A DNA stretch of 64,000 nucleotides from Amaranthus tricolor (GCF_026212465.1 NC_080056.1:10994089-11058088), one strand, 5' to 3'; shown: positions 49,258 through 60,978, numbered from the stretch's first letter. Notes: generated from the letters alone by a model not told the origin. Numbers and translations are program-made.

Positions 49258-51516
49258 TAAGGAATGTGAGGAAGGTATGGGTAGGTATGTTTGAAGGGTT
49301 TCTAAAGGTGTTTTATAGTTTAGGGCTTTTGTGGGAAGACGGTTAGTGAGGTAGGTAGCGGTGGAAATAGCATCGGGCCAATGAGTGGTAGGAACATGGG
49401 ATTCAAGCATTATGGCACGGGTTATCTCTAGTAGGGTTCTGTTTTTCCGTTCAGCTACACCATTTTGTTGAGGTGTATCCGGACACGAAGTTTGGTGAAT
49501 AATGCCTTTACTAGCAAGGAATTTGTGCATCTCAGTGTTAACATATTCACGGCCATTATCAGTTCTCAAGATACGGAGTTGGGTTTGGAATTGGGTGCAT
49601 ATCATGTGATAAAAATCAACAAACACTTCAAACACCTCAGATTTGTGTTTAAGAAAATAAATCCAGCTCATTCGAGTACAATCATCAATGAACACAATAT
49701 AATAAAAAAAACCATGCATTCCACAAACAGGTGCGGGTCCCCAAACATCAGAATGAACAATCATAAACCGTAAACTGGATTTATTCAAACTACTAGGATA
49801 TGAATGTTTATGACTTTTTGCTAGAATACATGTCTCACACTTAAAGTCCAAATTTAATCTAGCTAAAGTGGGAAAAAGTTTCTCAAGATACCCTAAAGAT
49901 GGATGTCCAAGTCTACGATGCCAAGTCCACAGTTGTTTCTCCCGTGACCCATGAGGAAGAACTGCGTTGCCTTTTTGAACCGTCTCTTCCAAGTAGTACA
50001 GACCATCTTTTTCAATACCACGCCCAATAATCTTGCCTGTCTGAACATCCTGCACAACACAAGAACCAGATTTTATAAGCACAGTGCAATTGAGTTCCTT
50101 CGTAAGATGACTAACGGACAACAGTTTATGTGAGAGATTAGGAACAAAAAGACAATTATTCAAGGTTAAATTCCCTGACACAGTAATAGTTCCAGCACCC
50201 ACGACTTTAATTTCTTCCCCATTAGCAGTTTTAATGAGATTCTTTTTCGGTCGGTCATGGTTAAAAAAATCATTTTGATCATAAGACATTGTGTCCGTAG
50301 CTCCACAATCAAGAATCCATCCGTTAGTACAATTTGACAAAGTATTTTTATTTACACAAGAAAAGGAAAAGACGGGTGGAGAAGAGGGAGCCACGTTTCC
50401 CCTCCTTTTTGCTTTAAAAAACGTGTGCCCTTCATTTGAAGGGTCACCTTCTCCTTCATTTGAAGCGTCACTTTCTCCTTCCCATTTTCTCTGACTTTGC
50501 TTTTCCCTGTTACCTTCATCCTCCTTTGAGTATTTAACCATGGCTGCCATGTTTTCGTCTGATTTGGTGCTTGAAACGACCGCTGCTCTTCCAGATCTTG
50601 GCTGATCGGAGAGTTGGCCGGCCATTTTTGCCCCTTTCTTCCTCGTGTCTGGCCACCAATTCGGGTATCCAACAAGTTTGAAGCACTCACTTTTCGTGTG
50701 CCTCATCCCACCAAAGTGGGTACATTGAAGATGGCTCATGTCGTCATTTTTCCGGTAAGATTTTTCCGATCTCCCTCTAACAGCGAACACGCCCCCTGAG
50801 CCCGATGAATCTACCTCTGATGAGGGCTTCTTTTTCATGATTCCCCTACTCATTATCTCCCTCCTTATGAATGCGTAGGCTTCTTCTGCAGTGGGTAATG
50901 GATCTTGAAGGAGAAGGTCTCTCCTCTCTTTGTCGAAAGTTTCATTTACCCCTGCAAGAAATTGGTACAACCGGTTTTTCTGGGTTAATTGATTGTAAAT
51001 GACTTTGTCTTCTGGGTCCTTCATCGGGTTTGGTTGCCTCCTATCGATTTCCTTCCACAAAGTTATTAAGTTGCTATAATATTTTTCCAAGGTGTCGGTC
51101 CTTTGTTCGATTTTGTTAGCTTTGACAGTGAGATTGAAAATTTGGAGACCGTCACCGCCACTGCTGTATACAGTCTCTATCCCCTTCCAAAGAGTTTTTG
51201 CGGTTGGAAAATCGATAAATTGGTTGACCAGATCCGGATGAATGCTTTCGATTATCCATGAGATAACCACTGAATCTCGCCTGGTCCATTGGCTGTACTC
51301 TTGGTCTGTTTGTGGTGGTGGGTCAGCGATGATATGGTTGAGCCGATCACGACCACTTAAGGCTAATTGCATCAGCCTGCACCACATGGTGTAATTCTGG
51401 TGAGTTAATTTTTCTGATATTGAGAATGTGGGAATTGAAATTGTGGTGGTGCTTGTGGATGTTTCGGATGGTGGTGGAGGTGGTTTATTGGTGTTTAACT
51501 GTGAGAACCGTTGCAA
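49186..51516 (-). pseudogene. Copia gag-protease-integrase
   Basis: A 776-codon frame starting at ATG 51516. Gag (residues about 25-235) has LTHQNYTMWCRLMQLAL and WTRRDSVVISWI. The zinc knuckle near residue 260 reads CTHFGGMRHTKSEC, with Phe where the second Cys is expected. The protease has WILDCGATDTMS. GAG-pre-integrase (WHRRLGHPSLGYL) is followed by the integrase core with Asp in HSDVWGP, Asp in RTDNGREY and Glu in NGVAERKNR. The final 30 or so residues, including a proline run, are a frameshift product of the G tract (49238-49257). The structural protein could still be made, but as a truncated polyprotein. Confidence 0.85.
49238..49257. repeat. 20-bp homopolymer of G
   Basis: An uninterrupted run of twenty G (C on the coding strand) inside the Copia pol frame. 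It coincides with the point where the frame changes. Such a run is prone to slippage in vivo and to length errors in sequencing. Confidence 0.9.
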
Positions 51517-51653
51517 TAACTACCCCATTGTTACTGGTTGGTCTAGCATCATTATGGTGTCCTTTGACTCCATTCTGTTTTCTTTTTCAGGTGAGGTTTG
51601 TTTTTCCGGTAAATGATGACGCCGCTTAGACGGTTTCTCCTCAGAAACGTCTT

Positions 51654-51666
51654 GACTCTGATACCA
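51654..51666 (-). other. Copia primer-binding site (initiator Met tRNA)
   Basis: TGGTATCAGAGTC on the minus strand, directly after the 5' LTR end (CTTTAATCA). It is complementary to the 3' end of plant initiator Met tRNA over the usual dozen bases. Confidence 0.85.
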
Positions 51667-51846
51667 TGATTAAAGAAATAAACCAATTTTAGGGTTTAAA
51701 TCTCTGTATTTATTCGTTTTCTTCCAAAATACATTGCATACTATATATACAAGAGATGTTACCTAAATTAGGGAAATATACAGTATATTTTGTTTCCCTA
51801 AATATATAACACAATATATGGAGAAATATTCTAACATATTCTAACA
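51667..51846 (-). repeat. Copia 5' LTR, 180 bp
   Basis: On the minus strand it runs from TGTTAGAATATG to CTTTAATCA, with TG/CA termini. A TATATATAG-like box sits in the middle. It is nearly identical to the 3' LTR over the shared 150 bp. Confidence 0.9.
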
Positions 51847-51851
51847 TATAT

Positions 51852-53129
51852 AAGTAACTTAAAAATATTTTTATAATAGTTTATCTTTCTAATTAAAATA
51901 TTAGTTTACTGTTCAAGTTTTGGCATCAACTAAATTTTTATCTTTCGTCCTTTGCGGCACTATATACCAACATGTTAAGCACATTTTGCTACATTAATTA
52001 AAGTCATATTTTTATTTTAATTAGTCCTTTTCATAATAAAATACTTTTAATTGTGAATAGTGCTCTTGTTTTAATTTCTTTATTACTTATTTATATATTT
52101 TCTCAAATTTTCTTTTACCTTTAATGTCACCTATAAATAATTGCAGTTTCCATCAATTTATTAATACTTGAAATGGGAGTTGGATTAGAGTCTAAGAAAC
52201 AATTCTCAAACTCTAATATCACTAATATCAAAAGAATAAAGTACCTTGATGAACAAATAACAATTTTTTTTAATAAAAATGACAATGTATGAAGGAATTT
52301 AAATAATGCAAAAAGAACATAAGTATTTACGAAGTTCACTCAATGTAGGCTATGTCCTTAGAGATGTATAACATCTGTGTTTATACTATAAATGGAGTTT
52401 CAACAACTCTTACAATGAAGAATTACAATTTAGAGTAAGACAGATTAAAGTTATGTGTTTAGCCTTGGAGTTTGTATTTAATGATTACAATGGAGATATG
52501 ACCATTAATAAGTAACCATACTTATGATTTAATTGCCTAATAAGCTTAAGAGGAGTATAATATGTTCATGAAACTTTACTGGCGACAATTAGCAAGTGTT
52601 TGGTAATGCGTCGCTGTCTTGAAAATGAATTTGTTAAACTAAAAGTGTTAACCCTTATTTAATTTGACAAAAAATAACTTAATCCCCTACCCAACAAATA
52701 CCATTACTCTAGCACATTTCTTTCCGGTCACTTGACTCTCTCCTATTATATAAAACAAGTAAAAAAAAAAATCAAAATGTATAAATTCTTATTTATACCC
52801 ATTTAAAACAAATAATACTCCAAAAACTAACTTAAACTTATCAATTTTCTCTTTTAACTATTTATATTCCATTATATATGCACTTTATATACCAAACAAC
52901 GGCCTACCATATATAGGCACCCAATGTCCAATCCTTATATTATTATTATCAATTCTGTCATATATGATGTTGTCTCACTATGAAACAGACTCATTTATTT
53001 AATTAATTTCTCTAATTTAAACATGTAAAAATGTAAGTAATTATTTTAATAGACTGAATGTATATGATTTAATCCAATAAAAATAGTCTTATTATCAGAC
53101 CGTGGCATGAAAGAATTTGCTGTGTAATA
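51852..53129. other. Spacer with a possible MITE remnant
   Basis: AT-rich DNA. Near 52970-53000, TTGTCTCACTATGAAACAGACTCA recalls the arms of the GAGACGG MITEs but lacks a partner arm. No gene was recognised. Confidence 0.3.
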
Positions 53130-53137
53130 TTAATTTT

Positions 53138-53398
53138 ACACAAATTCTTATGCGAGACGGTTTTTTTGAGAGACTATCTTTAATTGGGTCGGTCCACTAT
53201 ATATTTTTTAAAATATTATAAGTAGGTATTAAGAATGATTAAATAGATATTTAAGATATTAAAAGTAGGCATTAAAAATACGGTAAGTAAGCATTAAAAA
53301 TAGTATAAGTGACATTAAAAATATAATAAGTAAGCATTATTCTTTAATAAATTAGATTTGAAATACGTCTCGGAGAGAATCACTCAAGAAACTAGCCG
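53138..53398. mobile_element. hAT-like MITE (GAGACGG family), copy 2, inverted
   Basis: Reverse-oriented relative of 43136-43394, from ACACAAATTC with GCGAGACGG to ATACGTCTCGG...AAACTAGCCG. The flanks TTAATTTT (53130-53137) and TTATTTTT (53399-53406) match at 7 of 8. The middle again carries AAGTAAGCATTAAAAATA-type repeats. It lies 280 bp upstream of the PADRE gene ATG. Confidence 0.65.
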
Positions 53399-53538
53399 TT
53401 ATTTTTATTATGTTAAGCGACAAAAACCAAAAACAAAGAGGTGAGAAACGGTAGATATTCCATGTTCCACTAACCGACCCATTTGCATGCGTGTTCACTA
53501 AAACCATCATTCTTTTATACATCTTCCCCCCTTATTTT

Positions 53539-53546
53539 TATATAAT
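53539..53546 (+). promoter_or_regulatory. TATA box of the PADRE-domain gene
   Basis: TATATAAT about 138 bp upstream of the ATG at 53677, followed by a C/T-rich leader, as usual for plant promoters. It argues that the longer in-frame start at 53491 lies outside the transcript. Confidence 0.5.
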
Positions 53547-53676
53547 CTTGATTCATCTTGCGCAACACATACTAAACTTCCTACATTACTCCATTTACAA
53601 ATTTCTTCACTTTTCACTAACATCTATTCAATCTTCTCATCTTCAACCTTCTTCATATACCCTTATATTATATACT

Positions 53677-54243
53677 ATGGGAAATTATTTAGCTGTATGT
53701 ATTTCTGGTGATATACAATCCAAACAGGCCTTAATGAAGAAAAACAGGATTTTACAAATAATTAAGGTTGATGGGAAGATATTAGAGTTCACAAATCCAT
53801 TAATTGTAAGAGATTTATTGGTAAATCATCCAAATTATTATGTGGGTATGTTTAAGGAAGCAACACAACCTTTACCTCTTGATCATAAGTTAAAGATTGG
53901 TAAGATTTATTACCTTTTGCCTTCATTTGATCATACTAATAGTGATGATATTCTACAAAATGCAAAAACACGAGAAATTGATGATCAAAGAGAAAAGACT
54001 ATGATATCCACAACGATAAAAGTGGTTATAACAAAAGAACAACTTCAACAAATTTTAAGAAAACAAGGTGGAGTTGAGGAATTACTCCTAGGAGTAATCC
54101 CTAGTAATAAAAAGTTTTCGAGGTTCGAGGGTTCTTCTTCTTCTTCTACTTCTTCTTTCATTCGGTTTCCTAAACTAGCGTCTATTCCTGAAGAAGGTGA
54201 TATACTTCCTTCGTTTCAATCAGATTGTTATATTTCTAATTAA
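53677..54243 (+). CDS. PADRE (DUF4228) domain protein
   Basis: Intronless, 188 residues. The start is the ATG at 53677 (MGNYLAVCIS), not the upstream in-frame ATG at 53491, because a TATA box lies between them and family members begin MGN. Gly2 and Cys8 suit N-myristoylation and palmitoylation, hence a likely membrane association. Residues about 25-90 hold the conserved core: VDGKILEFTNPLIVRDLLVN (approximate positions 31-50), then NYYVG and L...KIGKIYYLLP. The C-terminal half has a KVVITKEQLQQILRKQGG block and a Ser-rich stretch before FIRFPKLASIPEE. DUF4228/PADRE genes are plant-specific and often respond to pathogens or stress; the molecular role is unsettled. The frame is intact. Confidence 0.85.
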   Translation: MGNYLAVCISGDIQSKQALMKKNRILQIIKVDGKILEFTNPLIVRDLLVNHPNYYVGMFKEATQPLPLDHKLKIGKIYYLLPSFDHTNSDDILQNAKTREIDDQREKTMISTTIKVVITKEQLQQILRKQGGVEELLLGVIPSNKKFSRFEGSSSSSTSSFIRFPKLASIPEEGDILPSFQSDCYISN

Positions 54244-54832
54244 AAGCTCTCACGGAAAATGAAATTTAAAGTTTGTCAATACTTTAGTGATGTATATTAG
54301 TTAAATAATTAATAAATAGTAATTAAGAAATATATACTAATGAACGCTTTCATATCATCATTATATTCAGTGTATTTGTTTATAGAAGATTGATAAACAT
54401 TATGTACTTGCTAATAAGTATATATAGTGGGTAAAAGAAGTAAAGGGGGTAAGATAGTTAATTAGCTCCTTTGTAACGAAATACACCCATATGATCACTT
54501 AATGAGCCTTTTCTGTTAGCTTGTACATTTTTGTAATTTTTTCTTTAGTTTTTGTAGTGCTTTTTGGTCATGTGAAATGTAAAAACAGGGTATATATACA
54601 CTAAATAAAAGTGGTATACGGACTGAATTTTCTATTTATGATTAAATAGTCGGAAAATTTCCATTGACTTTCCTAGTATTGGTTGAAATTTCCCAGAAAA
54701 ATAATCAAATTTTGATTCAAATAATAATGTAGTAATTAGACAATTACATTGTTATGTTTTAAAAAAAAATTAGTATTATAGCAAGTAATTTACTTAGTTA
54801 AATAAAGAAAATATTGCAAGTACTCTCTCTTT

Positions 54833-55053
54833 CTTTTTGTTGTTTCTGTTTATTTTTTGTACAGTTTTTAATGTAAATTTTAAATTTCAATATCTCTAAA
54901 TACATATAATAATAAAAAAGTACGCATTAAGATAAATCTAACGAGATTTCACATGGATATATTTTATCTTCTAAATATGTGATAAAAATATTAATTAAAT
55001 TTTTCTCTCTCATGAAATATTTCAATGGGAAGAACATTAGAGAATGAAGGGAG
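54833..55053. mobile_element. Stowaway-like MITE, 221 bp
   Basis: The left end CTCTCTCTTTC and right end GAATGAAGGGAG are imperfectly inverted, with TA on both sides (54831-54832 and 55054-55055). The interior (TTTTAAATTTCAATATCTC, then TTTCACATGGATATATTTTA) is shared with the copies near 44153 and 55296. Confidence 0.6.
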
Positions 55054-55295
55054 TATCATATTAACATAGGAAGTGTTGATGTTTTAGTTTGATCGAATTA
55101 AAATATTTTTATAGTTTGATCAAACATAAAAAGTATGTAATATTTTTAGCTATACAAACTTTGATATATTTGAAGGGTATTTATCCACAACTTTAAATCT
55201 TCAAATTTAAAGGGTATTTATCCATGATCTTTTATTCTTACATCTATCAAGTAAAGAAGGATGTCATTGAGGAGTCTTTTTGGTTTTCAAATGTT

Positions 55296-55510
55296 CTTCT
55301 AATTTACTTCTTTACAATTTTCAAAGTAAATTTTAAGCTTTAATATCTCTAAATACGCATTACAAAAACTTATAAAAAATATAATAAAAAATATATATTA
55401 AGACGAATCTAACAAGACTTCACATGGATATATTTTACCATCTATATATTTTTTAAAAATTTTAATTAAATTTCTCTATTTAAAATATAATATTTTAAAC
55501 GAAAAAAACA
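55296..55510. mobile_element. Diverged copy of the same Stowaway-like MITE
   Basis: It shares TTTTCAAAGTAAATTTTAA, AATATCTCTAAATACGCATTA and TTCACATGGATATATTTTA with the family members near 44153 and 54833. The ends are decayed and no TA duplication was assigned. Confidence 0.45.
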
Positions 55511-55777
55511 TTACAAAACGAAACAGTACACAACACAGCACGATGATGAATTCTTTCCTTGTGGAATTGGCTACTCTCAACTTAATTCCATTCACATGTG
55601 AATATGTGATGTATGACTCTGAATCTGTTAATCTTCCTTTAAATCGAAATGTTAGGTTACAACACGCAAGTAAGCTAATTAAATTAATTAAGAGAAAATT
55701 AATTGTTATGATAATCAAACTTGTTTAGCTCCGAAGAATTAGGATGGATTTGCTCTAAAATTGCGTAGTAGTTAGTA

Positions 55778-56015
55778 CTCCTCTCATTTTCATATGTTTT
55801 TCTCAAATAAAATTTACGAATTTTAATAGTCAAATTTTGACTCTGATTTCTCATCGATCTATGTTAAATTTTGATAGATTCGTCTCAATTTATACTTTTT
55901 AATATCAATTTTTTTTAGAATTGTTAAAAACTCACAACTAAAATCATTTGTCTATTAAGTGTGCATTGAGATGAAAAAAAAAGTTAATGGAAAGAATAAA
56001 TGAAAATAGATGGAG
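55778..56015. mobile_element. Stowaway-like MITE, 238 bp
   Basis: The ends CTCCTCTCATTTTCAT and ATGAAAATAGATGGAG are inverted, with TA flanks (55776-55777 and 56016-56017). The interior differs from the 54833 family. It is non-coding. Confidence 0.6.
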
Positions 56016-56626
56016 TAAAATTTATTTTCTTTTGTCGAATTTGTTTTTGACATGGTAGCAAAAGTTAACGTGACATAAAGATTACAGGTTATAATATAAT
56101 ATACCATTCATTTTACGTTAATATTTAGCAGCATATATGAGGTTGGAGATCATTTGTATTGTTTATAGATGTACTCAATGGACTCTCATGTGAGAGAATA
56201 TAATATATAATATAAAAAATAATATTTCAATCTATTATCAGGTTAAATATTTATTTGAGTTTATTTATCGACCAAATTATCTACTGCACTATTGCCACAA
56301 GCCACAAATAAATAGAAACGATAGCAAGAGCTGAATAAGCATGGTTGGGTTCAGTGAACAATATTTTATGCATTAAAGTTATTGAGTCAACAATTATATA
56401 TCTATATTTTTTGTGGGTTATGTTGTTAAGTGGCAGCTAATTGACCTAATTAATTAAACAGCATGGATTAGGCTAACTAGAAGCTTTTTACAATAAGAAT
56501 AGATAGAGTGACACAACATATTTTAGCACATAATTTGCTACTTGCACCAATTTGTGGGTCCTATAAATCTTTCTTTCGGGGATATTTGCATAGTGCTTAC
56601 TACTAACTCTACAATGATAATCCTAA

Positions 56627-56940
56627 TGGCCCGTTTGATAGCTAGTAATAAACGATGGTAATGAGAATAAAAAAATAGTGTAATTTTAGTTGAAAAATCT
56701 CTTGGCTACCTTGATGGTCATGCTTGTTCATCTCTAATCATCTCATTTTTTTCATAAAATCCATTCTAATGCATTACCATTAGGAGGGGTGGTATTAGGT
56801 GGTAATGAAAATTTGTAAACAAAAAAACTTTTTTGTGATCAAAGTTTCATTATTACGAGAATGATATGGAACTTTTGATGAATTTTACGTCATAAACCAT
56901 TTCCATTATCATCAGTTAGTACCACTAACCAAACGGGTCA
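56627..56940. mobile_element. Tourist-like MITE, 314 bp
   Basis: The termini TGGCCCGTTTGATA and TAACCAAACGGGTCA are inverted with a few mismatches. TAA flanks both sides (56624-56626 and 56941-56943), as expected for PIF/Harbinger-derived MITEs. A decayed copy lies at 119-410. Confidence 0.7.
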
Positions 56941-56943
56941 TAA

Positions 56944-58068
56944 ATTCTTTTAATTATCAAGTTCAACTATACAAATATGATAACTATAGTAATATAGGTT
57001 TAGGCTAACATCTTGGTTGCTTTAATTTTCAATTTTAATTTTTTTTAATGGTGAAGTCCTAAATCACCGATACAAGACCCTATTCGGCAAAGAACCACAA
57101 ACAAGTAAACCAGGTAAGCTGACCGACTTAACTCAGATGATCAGAAGATGGCATTCCAACCTCTCCAAAAGGCTCAATGCTAAAGAGACAAAGGAAGAAG
57201 GCAAATGTCTATCCTTGGTTCGAACATGAGACCTCATTGAAAAGAGACTCCTTAACCTACTGAACAACACATTATTTAGTGTTGCTTTTATTTTTTCTAT
57301 ATACTAAGTATATTGTAAGTTTTTGCTTCCATTTAAATTAAGCTCATCATTTAAATTCTAATTTTGATAATCATTAAAGATATTTTTCCACAAAAAATCA
57401 AGATATTTTGCAAGCTCTCTGAGGAAAACACTCGCAGTTTGCATTGGTGGATTATATAAAATTACTAACTGATTTTGATAAAGACAAGCACAAACATGCA
57501 CACCTGAACTTGGTTCATTTTTCACTTGTTGAGGTTTTGGTCCGATAGTGACAGCCACCATGCAAATGCTAAATGATTTGGACAAAAATATCTTTTATTT
57601 TAATTGTTTTCTCTCTTTTTCCTATATTTTGTTGATCTATACGCTATAATATATGAGGGAATGGACAAAATTTATTTATTTAAAACCTTAGATTTTGGGA
57701 CTATGATACAGAAGACCACCTCTCTAGTGAAGCGAGTTAGATCCTAATAATATGGATCAAATGCTTGATATAGACTAGTAGAGATCACTTGTGTAGATAT
57801 GTTATATTTGGTACTTTAGTATAAGAGACTATTTTCTTTAAAAAATTTATTCACTTATAATATATAGGCGACCATATGTATGACGGCCAATCTCCTCATT
57901 GCAACCAAATGACCACATTGCTATCATATTAGCGAAAATTTGAAACAAATAAGTAAAAATATATAAAAAATCACATTATAGCCAACTTTTAAAATTATTA
58001 TCCAAGATAACTAATTTTTTCCCAAATCTGAGGTTTGGGTACACTCGCTGTTACTAACAGCGAACTGA
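56944..58068. other. Spacer without recognised gene
   Basis: Includes a somewhat GC-richer stretch at 57060-57260 with GGTTCGAACATGAGACCTC, likely an old repeat and not a tRNA. A 75-codon minus-strand frame at 57585-57358 shows no recognisable domain. Confidence 0.35.
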
Positions 58069-58070
58069 AA

Positions 58071-58255
58071 GAGAAAGTCAAAAAAAGTCAAGGAATATAT
58101 TCTCTGTTATTAACAACGAACAAAGAAAGACCTAGTCAAAACAGGTCAAACCTCTGTTCGCTGTTATTAACAGTGAACAGAGGTTTGACCTGTTTTGACC
58201 AGGTCTCCCTTTGTTTGACCTGTTAGTAACACCTTGACTTTTTTTTGACTTTCTC
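58071..58255. repeat. Long imperfect fold-back with near-perfect 32-bp inner hairpin
   Basis: The inner arms GTCAAAACAGG...GCTGTTA (about 58135-58166) and their reverse complement (about 58168-58199) differ at one base, with a 1-base loop. The outer arms, GAGAAAGTCAAAAAAAGTCA at 58071 and TTGACTTTTTTTTGACTTTC ending at 58255, extend the pairing with interruptions to about 90 nt per arm. A separate perfect palindrome CGCTGTTA-C-TAACAGCG lies at 58046-58062. It could be a fold-back MITE or a hairpin RNA source. Confidence 0.75.
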
Positions 58256-58476
58256 CGTTTGTCAAAGTCTATGAACTATACACATTTACATAATTCGAGG
58301 CAAAATGATTCATCGTCGAAATATCCGATCAATAACATTCTATTCGTAATAATCATATCGTAAACACGATAGTTAAACATATATAAATTTACATATATAT
58401 TACAAACTATATACAAATGTCAAAATATTACAAATGTTTAATATACACAAGTGTTTGATATACTACAAACAATACA

Positions 58477-59035
58477 CTAATGCTCATCCTCCTCCTGCAC
58501 CCTCTCTAGCTTTGATGGTCTAGACCACCTCTTACGAAAGTAAGAGGCGGTCATACGACGCTCGGGGAGGAGATGTGATTGATACTGGGATGACCCCGCA
58601 CCTTGGGATGATCCCGCATCATGTGAGGACCCCACAACATCCTTGGGGTACGTCAGGTCGACCTCCTCCAAAAGTACGTTGTCGTGGGGAGGAGGTTCCC
58701 TCTGCACGTCCCTTCAGGTCTCTGGCGCAACCATTTCTGGAATGAAGTGTTGGAATTGTGTCCCTAGGAGAATGTCTTGAGCAATCTTCCGTACAGGCTC
58801 TTCATGACTGGAGCTGACCACAAATGCGACGCCTTGTGCCTGCAAATCATTTGATCGTTAAATAAAGGTATATTATGTAAGTTGTATGTTTAATAATTCA
58901 ACATGGAAGAATACTTACAAACTGTGTCATCATGGGTGTGGCGGGGGCGTACTGAGCTGCTGTGATGATACCTCGTGGTGTCATCCATTGGCAAGTGATG
59001 GAGAAGAACCACACCATGTAATCCGGAGAAGTAGG
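58477..59035 (-). pseudogene. Plant mobile domain (MAIN-like) gene fragment cut by a Gypsy insertion
   Basis: Minus strand. One exon part ends at 58919 (59035-58919, with SPDYMVWFFSITCQWMTPRG). A 79-bp intron follows, with perfect signals (GTAAGTATT donor, ATTTGCAG acceptor, 58918-58840), then the last exon 58839-58477. The frame runs through the junction (MMTQF then AQGVAFVVSSSHEEPVRKIA), meets a TGA at 58716-58714 and continues in frame to the stop, with a repeated GSSxxAGSSQ stretch. The first part resembles the C-terminal part of plant mobile domain proteins (MAIN-like, or the proteins called 'phosphatase 7 long form'). Upstream coding is cut at 59036 by the LTR. The in-frame stop plus the insertion make it a pseudogene. 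The family call is moderate; the structure is clear. Confidence 0.6.
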
Positions 59036-59203
59036 TGTAATGCCCCGAATTTTTCTCTGTGGCATAATTTCCATTTTATTCATCTTTCTAGTTACTTTTC
59101 TTTAAGTCTAGTTTTTAATTTAAAATAATTTATTATGATATTATTTGTGGATTATTATAACTATCTCTTTTATGCTTTATAATGTGATTTAAAAGGAGCG
59201 TAA

Positions 59204-59204
<1 letters not shown>

Positions 59205-59272
<68 letters not shown>

Positions 59273-59291
59273 GTTGTTGTTGTTGTTGTTG
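59205..59291. repeat. (TTA)n followed by (TTG)n microsatellite
   Basis: About 22 TTA units run into about seven TTG units inside the Gypsy LTR. The length is likely to differ from the partner LTR. Confidence 0.95.
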
Positions 59292-60830
59292 TCGTCGTGT
59301 TAATATATTATTTTCATTAAATTTATGTACTACTATTATATGTCCTAGGTTATTTATTTTTGGACCAACTTGTGGTAACAAGTTTTAAATTAGGATGACT
59401 AAATATATTTTTTTTTTAGTACACTATTATCATGATAAGCTTTTAAAATTAGTGTTTAATTAGGTTAATTGATTCTAATTTATGCTTAATTAATTGGTAC
59501 ATTCTAGAATGGAATGAATGCATGAACATCCTTCAAATCTTTTCATTTTCTTTTCTTCAAGTTGATTGAACTTCCTAATGCTCATAAATTCTCAACCATT
59601 ATGAAGAGTCTTTTGGGATGGTTTTTCCCCTCCTATAAATACTAGCCTATTGTTATGGAAATTTTCATTCATTCATAAACTAGCTCATAAACTTTCTTTC
59701 TCTCATTCTTTTCTCTCAAAATAAAAAAAAAAAAGAATACTTGCTTTATTTTTCTTCAAGTGTCAAAATATTATCATATTTTTGGGTAACTTTTGAAGAC
59801 TTATTTTGAATTATTCAAGCTTACTTCAAGGAATTTATTTTGCAAATTATTTGGGAGATTTTCTTGGAGTTTTCTTTAATCTTCTAAAGATTATTACTTT
59901 CCTCCATTATCCAGGTAACTAGATTTTTCTTCACTTAGTTTCTTAATTAAACATAGAAGTCTTGTTTAGAATTAATTAAAATTTAAATTGATTAATTCGG
60001 TTTTATATAGTAAATTTTGCTTTAATTATTTTCGTGCATATATTATTGTTATTTTAATCTTCTATGATGTGTTATAACATAGATTAAATTAGGATTGGTT
60101 AAAATTTATTTTCGTGATTTGAATAATTTTATTTTAAATTATTATGAAAATCTGGAAAATCTACACTTCTTATTAATAGTAATTTGGCTGTAATTTATTG
60201 ATTTTAATTTATTTCCACATTATTTTAACACTAAAATATGTTACAATCAGTAGGTAATAGTGTAAATTAATTTTGATGAATTTGGGTTTAATTTTACAAA
60301 ATTATTATTTAATAATGGCTTAAACTAGTTAATTTGAATTTTGTGAATTAATTAAGGTTAAGAGGAATTAAAATCTGATTTAATTTATTAATTTATTATT
60401 TTTGGTCATGTACCTAATTGCTTGGTTATGTGTTAATTTCATGTACTACTTATTTATTTAATTAGATAGTTTATGACCATTTGTTGTTAAAGTCATGTAA
60501 ATAGAGAACTTGACTTTGGCATTGACTTCGACCTTGACCATTGACTTTTGTTGACTATTATAATGGCTATGTGATTTTATTTTGATGGTTTATAAAACTG
60601 TTTTGTTGCTTGTCGACAAGTTTATACTTAAGAATAAAATAACATTGTCTGTAGTATATTCTTGCCAAGAGTTGTAGTAAGGTGTATTCTTGATTAAGTT
60701 CGAATTATCCTTATTCCAAACTCAGACATTACAACTTAAACTGTATGATTTTGATCTTGATTGGTTTTGAACTACTCCTTTGGAGTTTTGGTATTTTGGA
60801 AATGGTCATTGTGGCCTTTGGGTTCTTAAG

Positions 60831-60978
60831 GGTAAATCCATAGTGGTTCCTTATGAACATTTGATTTGGTTTTGGAATTTGACTTTTGGGTTCATAAGGG
60901 TAAATCCATAGTGGTTCCTTATGAACATTGGTTTTGTTGTTATTTGGAAATCGTTGGGTAAGTCCATAGTGGTTCCTT
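60831..60978. repeat. Three-copy spaced repeat in the Gypsy LTR
   Basis: GGTAAATCCATAGTGGTTCC occurs at 60831 and 60899, and with one change at 60957. The first two copies continue with TTATGAACATT. The spacing is 68 and 58 bp. It lies downstream of the TATA box, within the transcribed part of the LTR. Confidence 0.85.

Larger units (their letters stand above)
46820..51846 (-). mobile_element. Copia-type LTR retrotransposon, recent but disabled
   Basis: The whole element lies on the minus strand. The 5' LTR (51846-51667, 180 bp) is followed by the primer-binding site TGGTATCAGAGTC (51666-51654), gag-protease-integrase (51516 onward), reverse transcriptase-RNase H (to 47076), the polypurine tract (47098-47082) and a truncated 3' LTR (47081-46920). 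The LTRs differ at only two bases plus one 10-bp repeat unit, so insertion was recent. No target duplication is visible, because the 3' outer end was replaced by an inverted pol fragment. The order protease-integrase-reverse transcriptase identifies Copia. Confidence 0.9.

Noticed and set aside
53491..53676. N-terminal extension of the PADRE protein
   Set aside because: A TATA box lies within it, and family proteins begin MGN at the later ATG.
57205..57240. tRNA-like GGTTCGAAC box
   Set aside because: No acceptor stem, D-arm or anticodon arm could be placed around it.
57358..57585. Minus-strand 75-codon frame
   Set aside because: No recognisable motif, no splice partner and no promoter; probably random.
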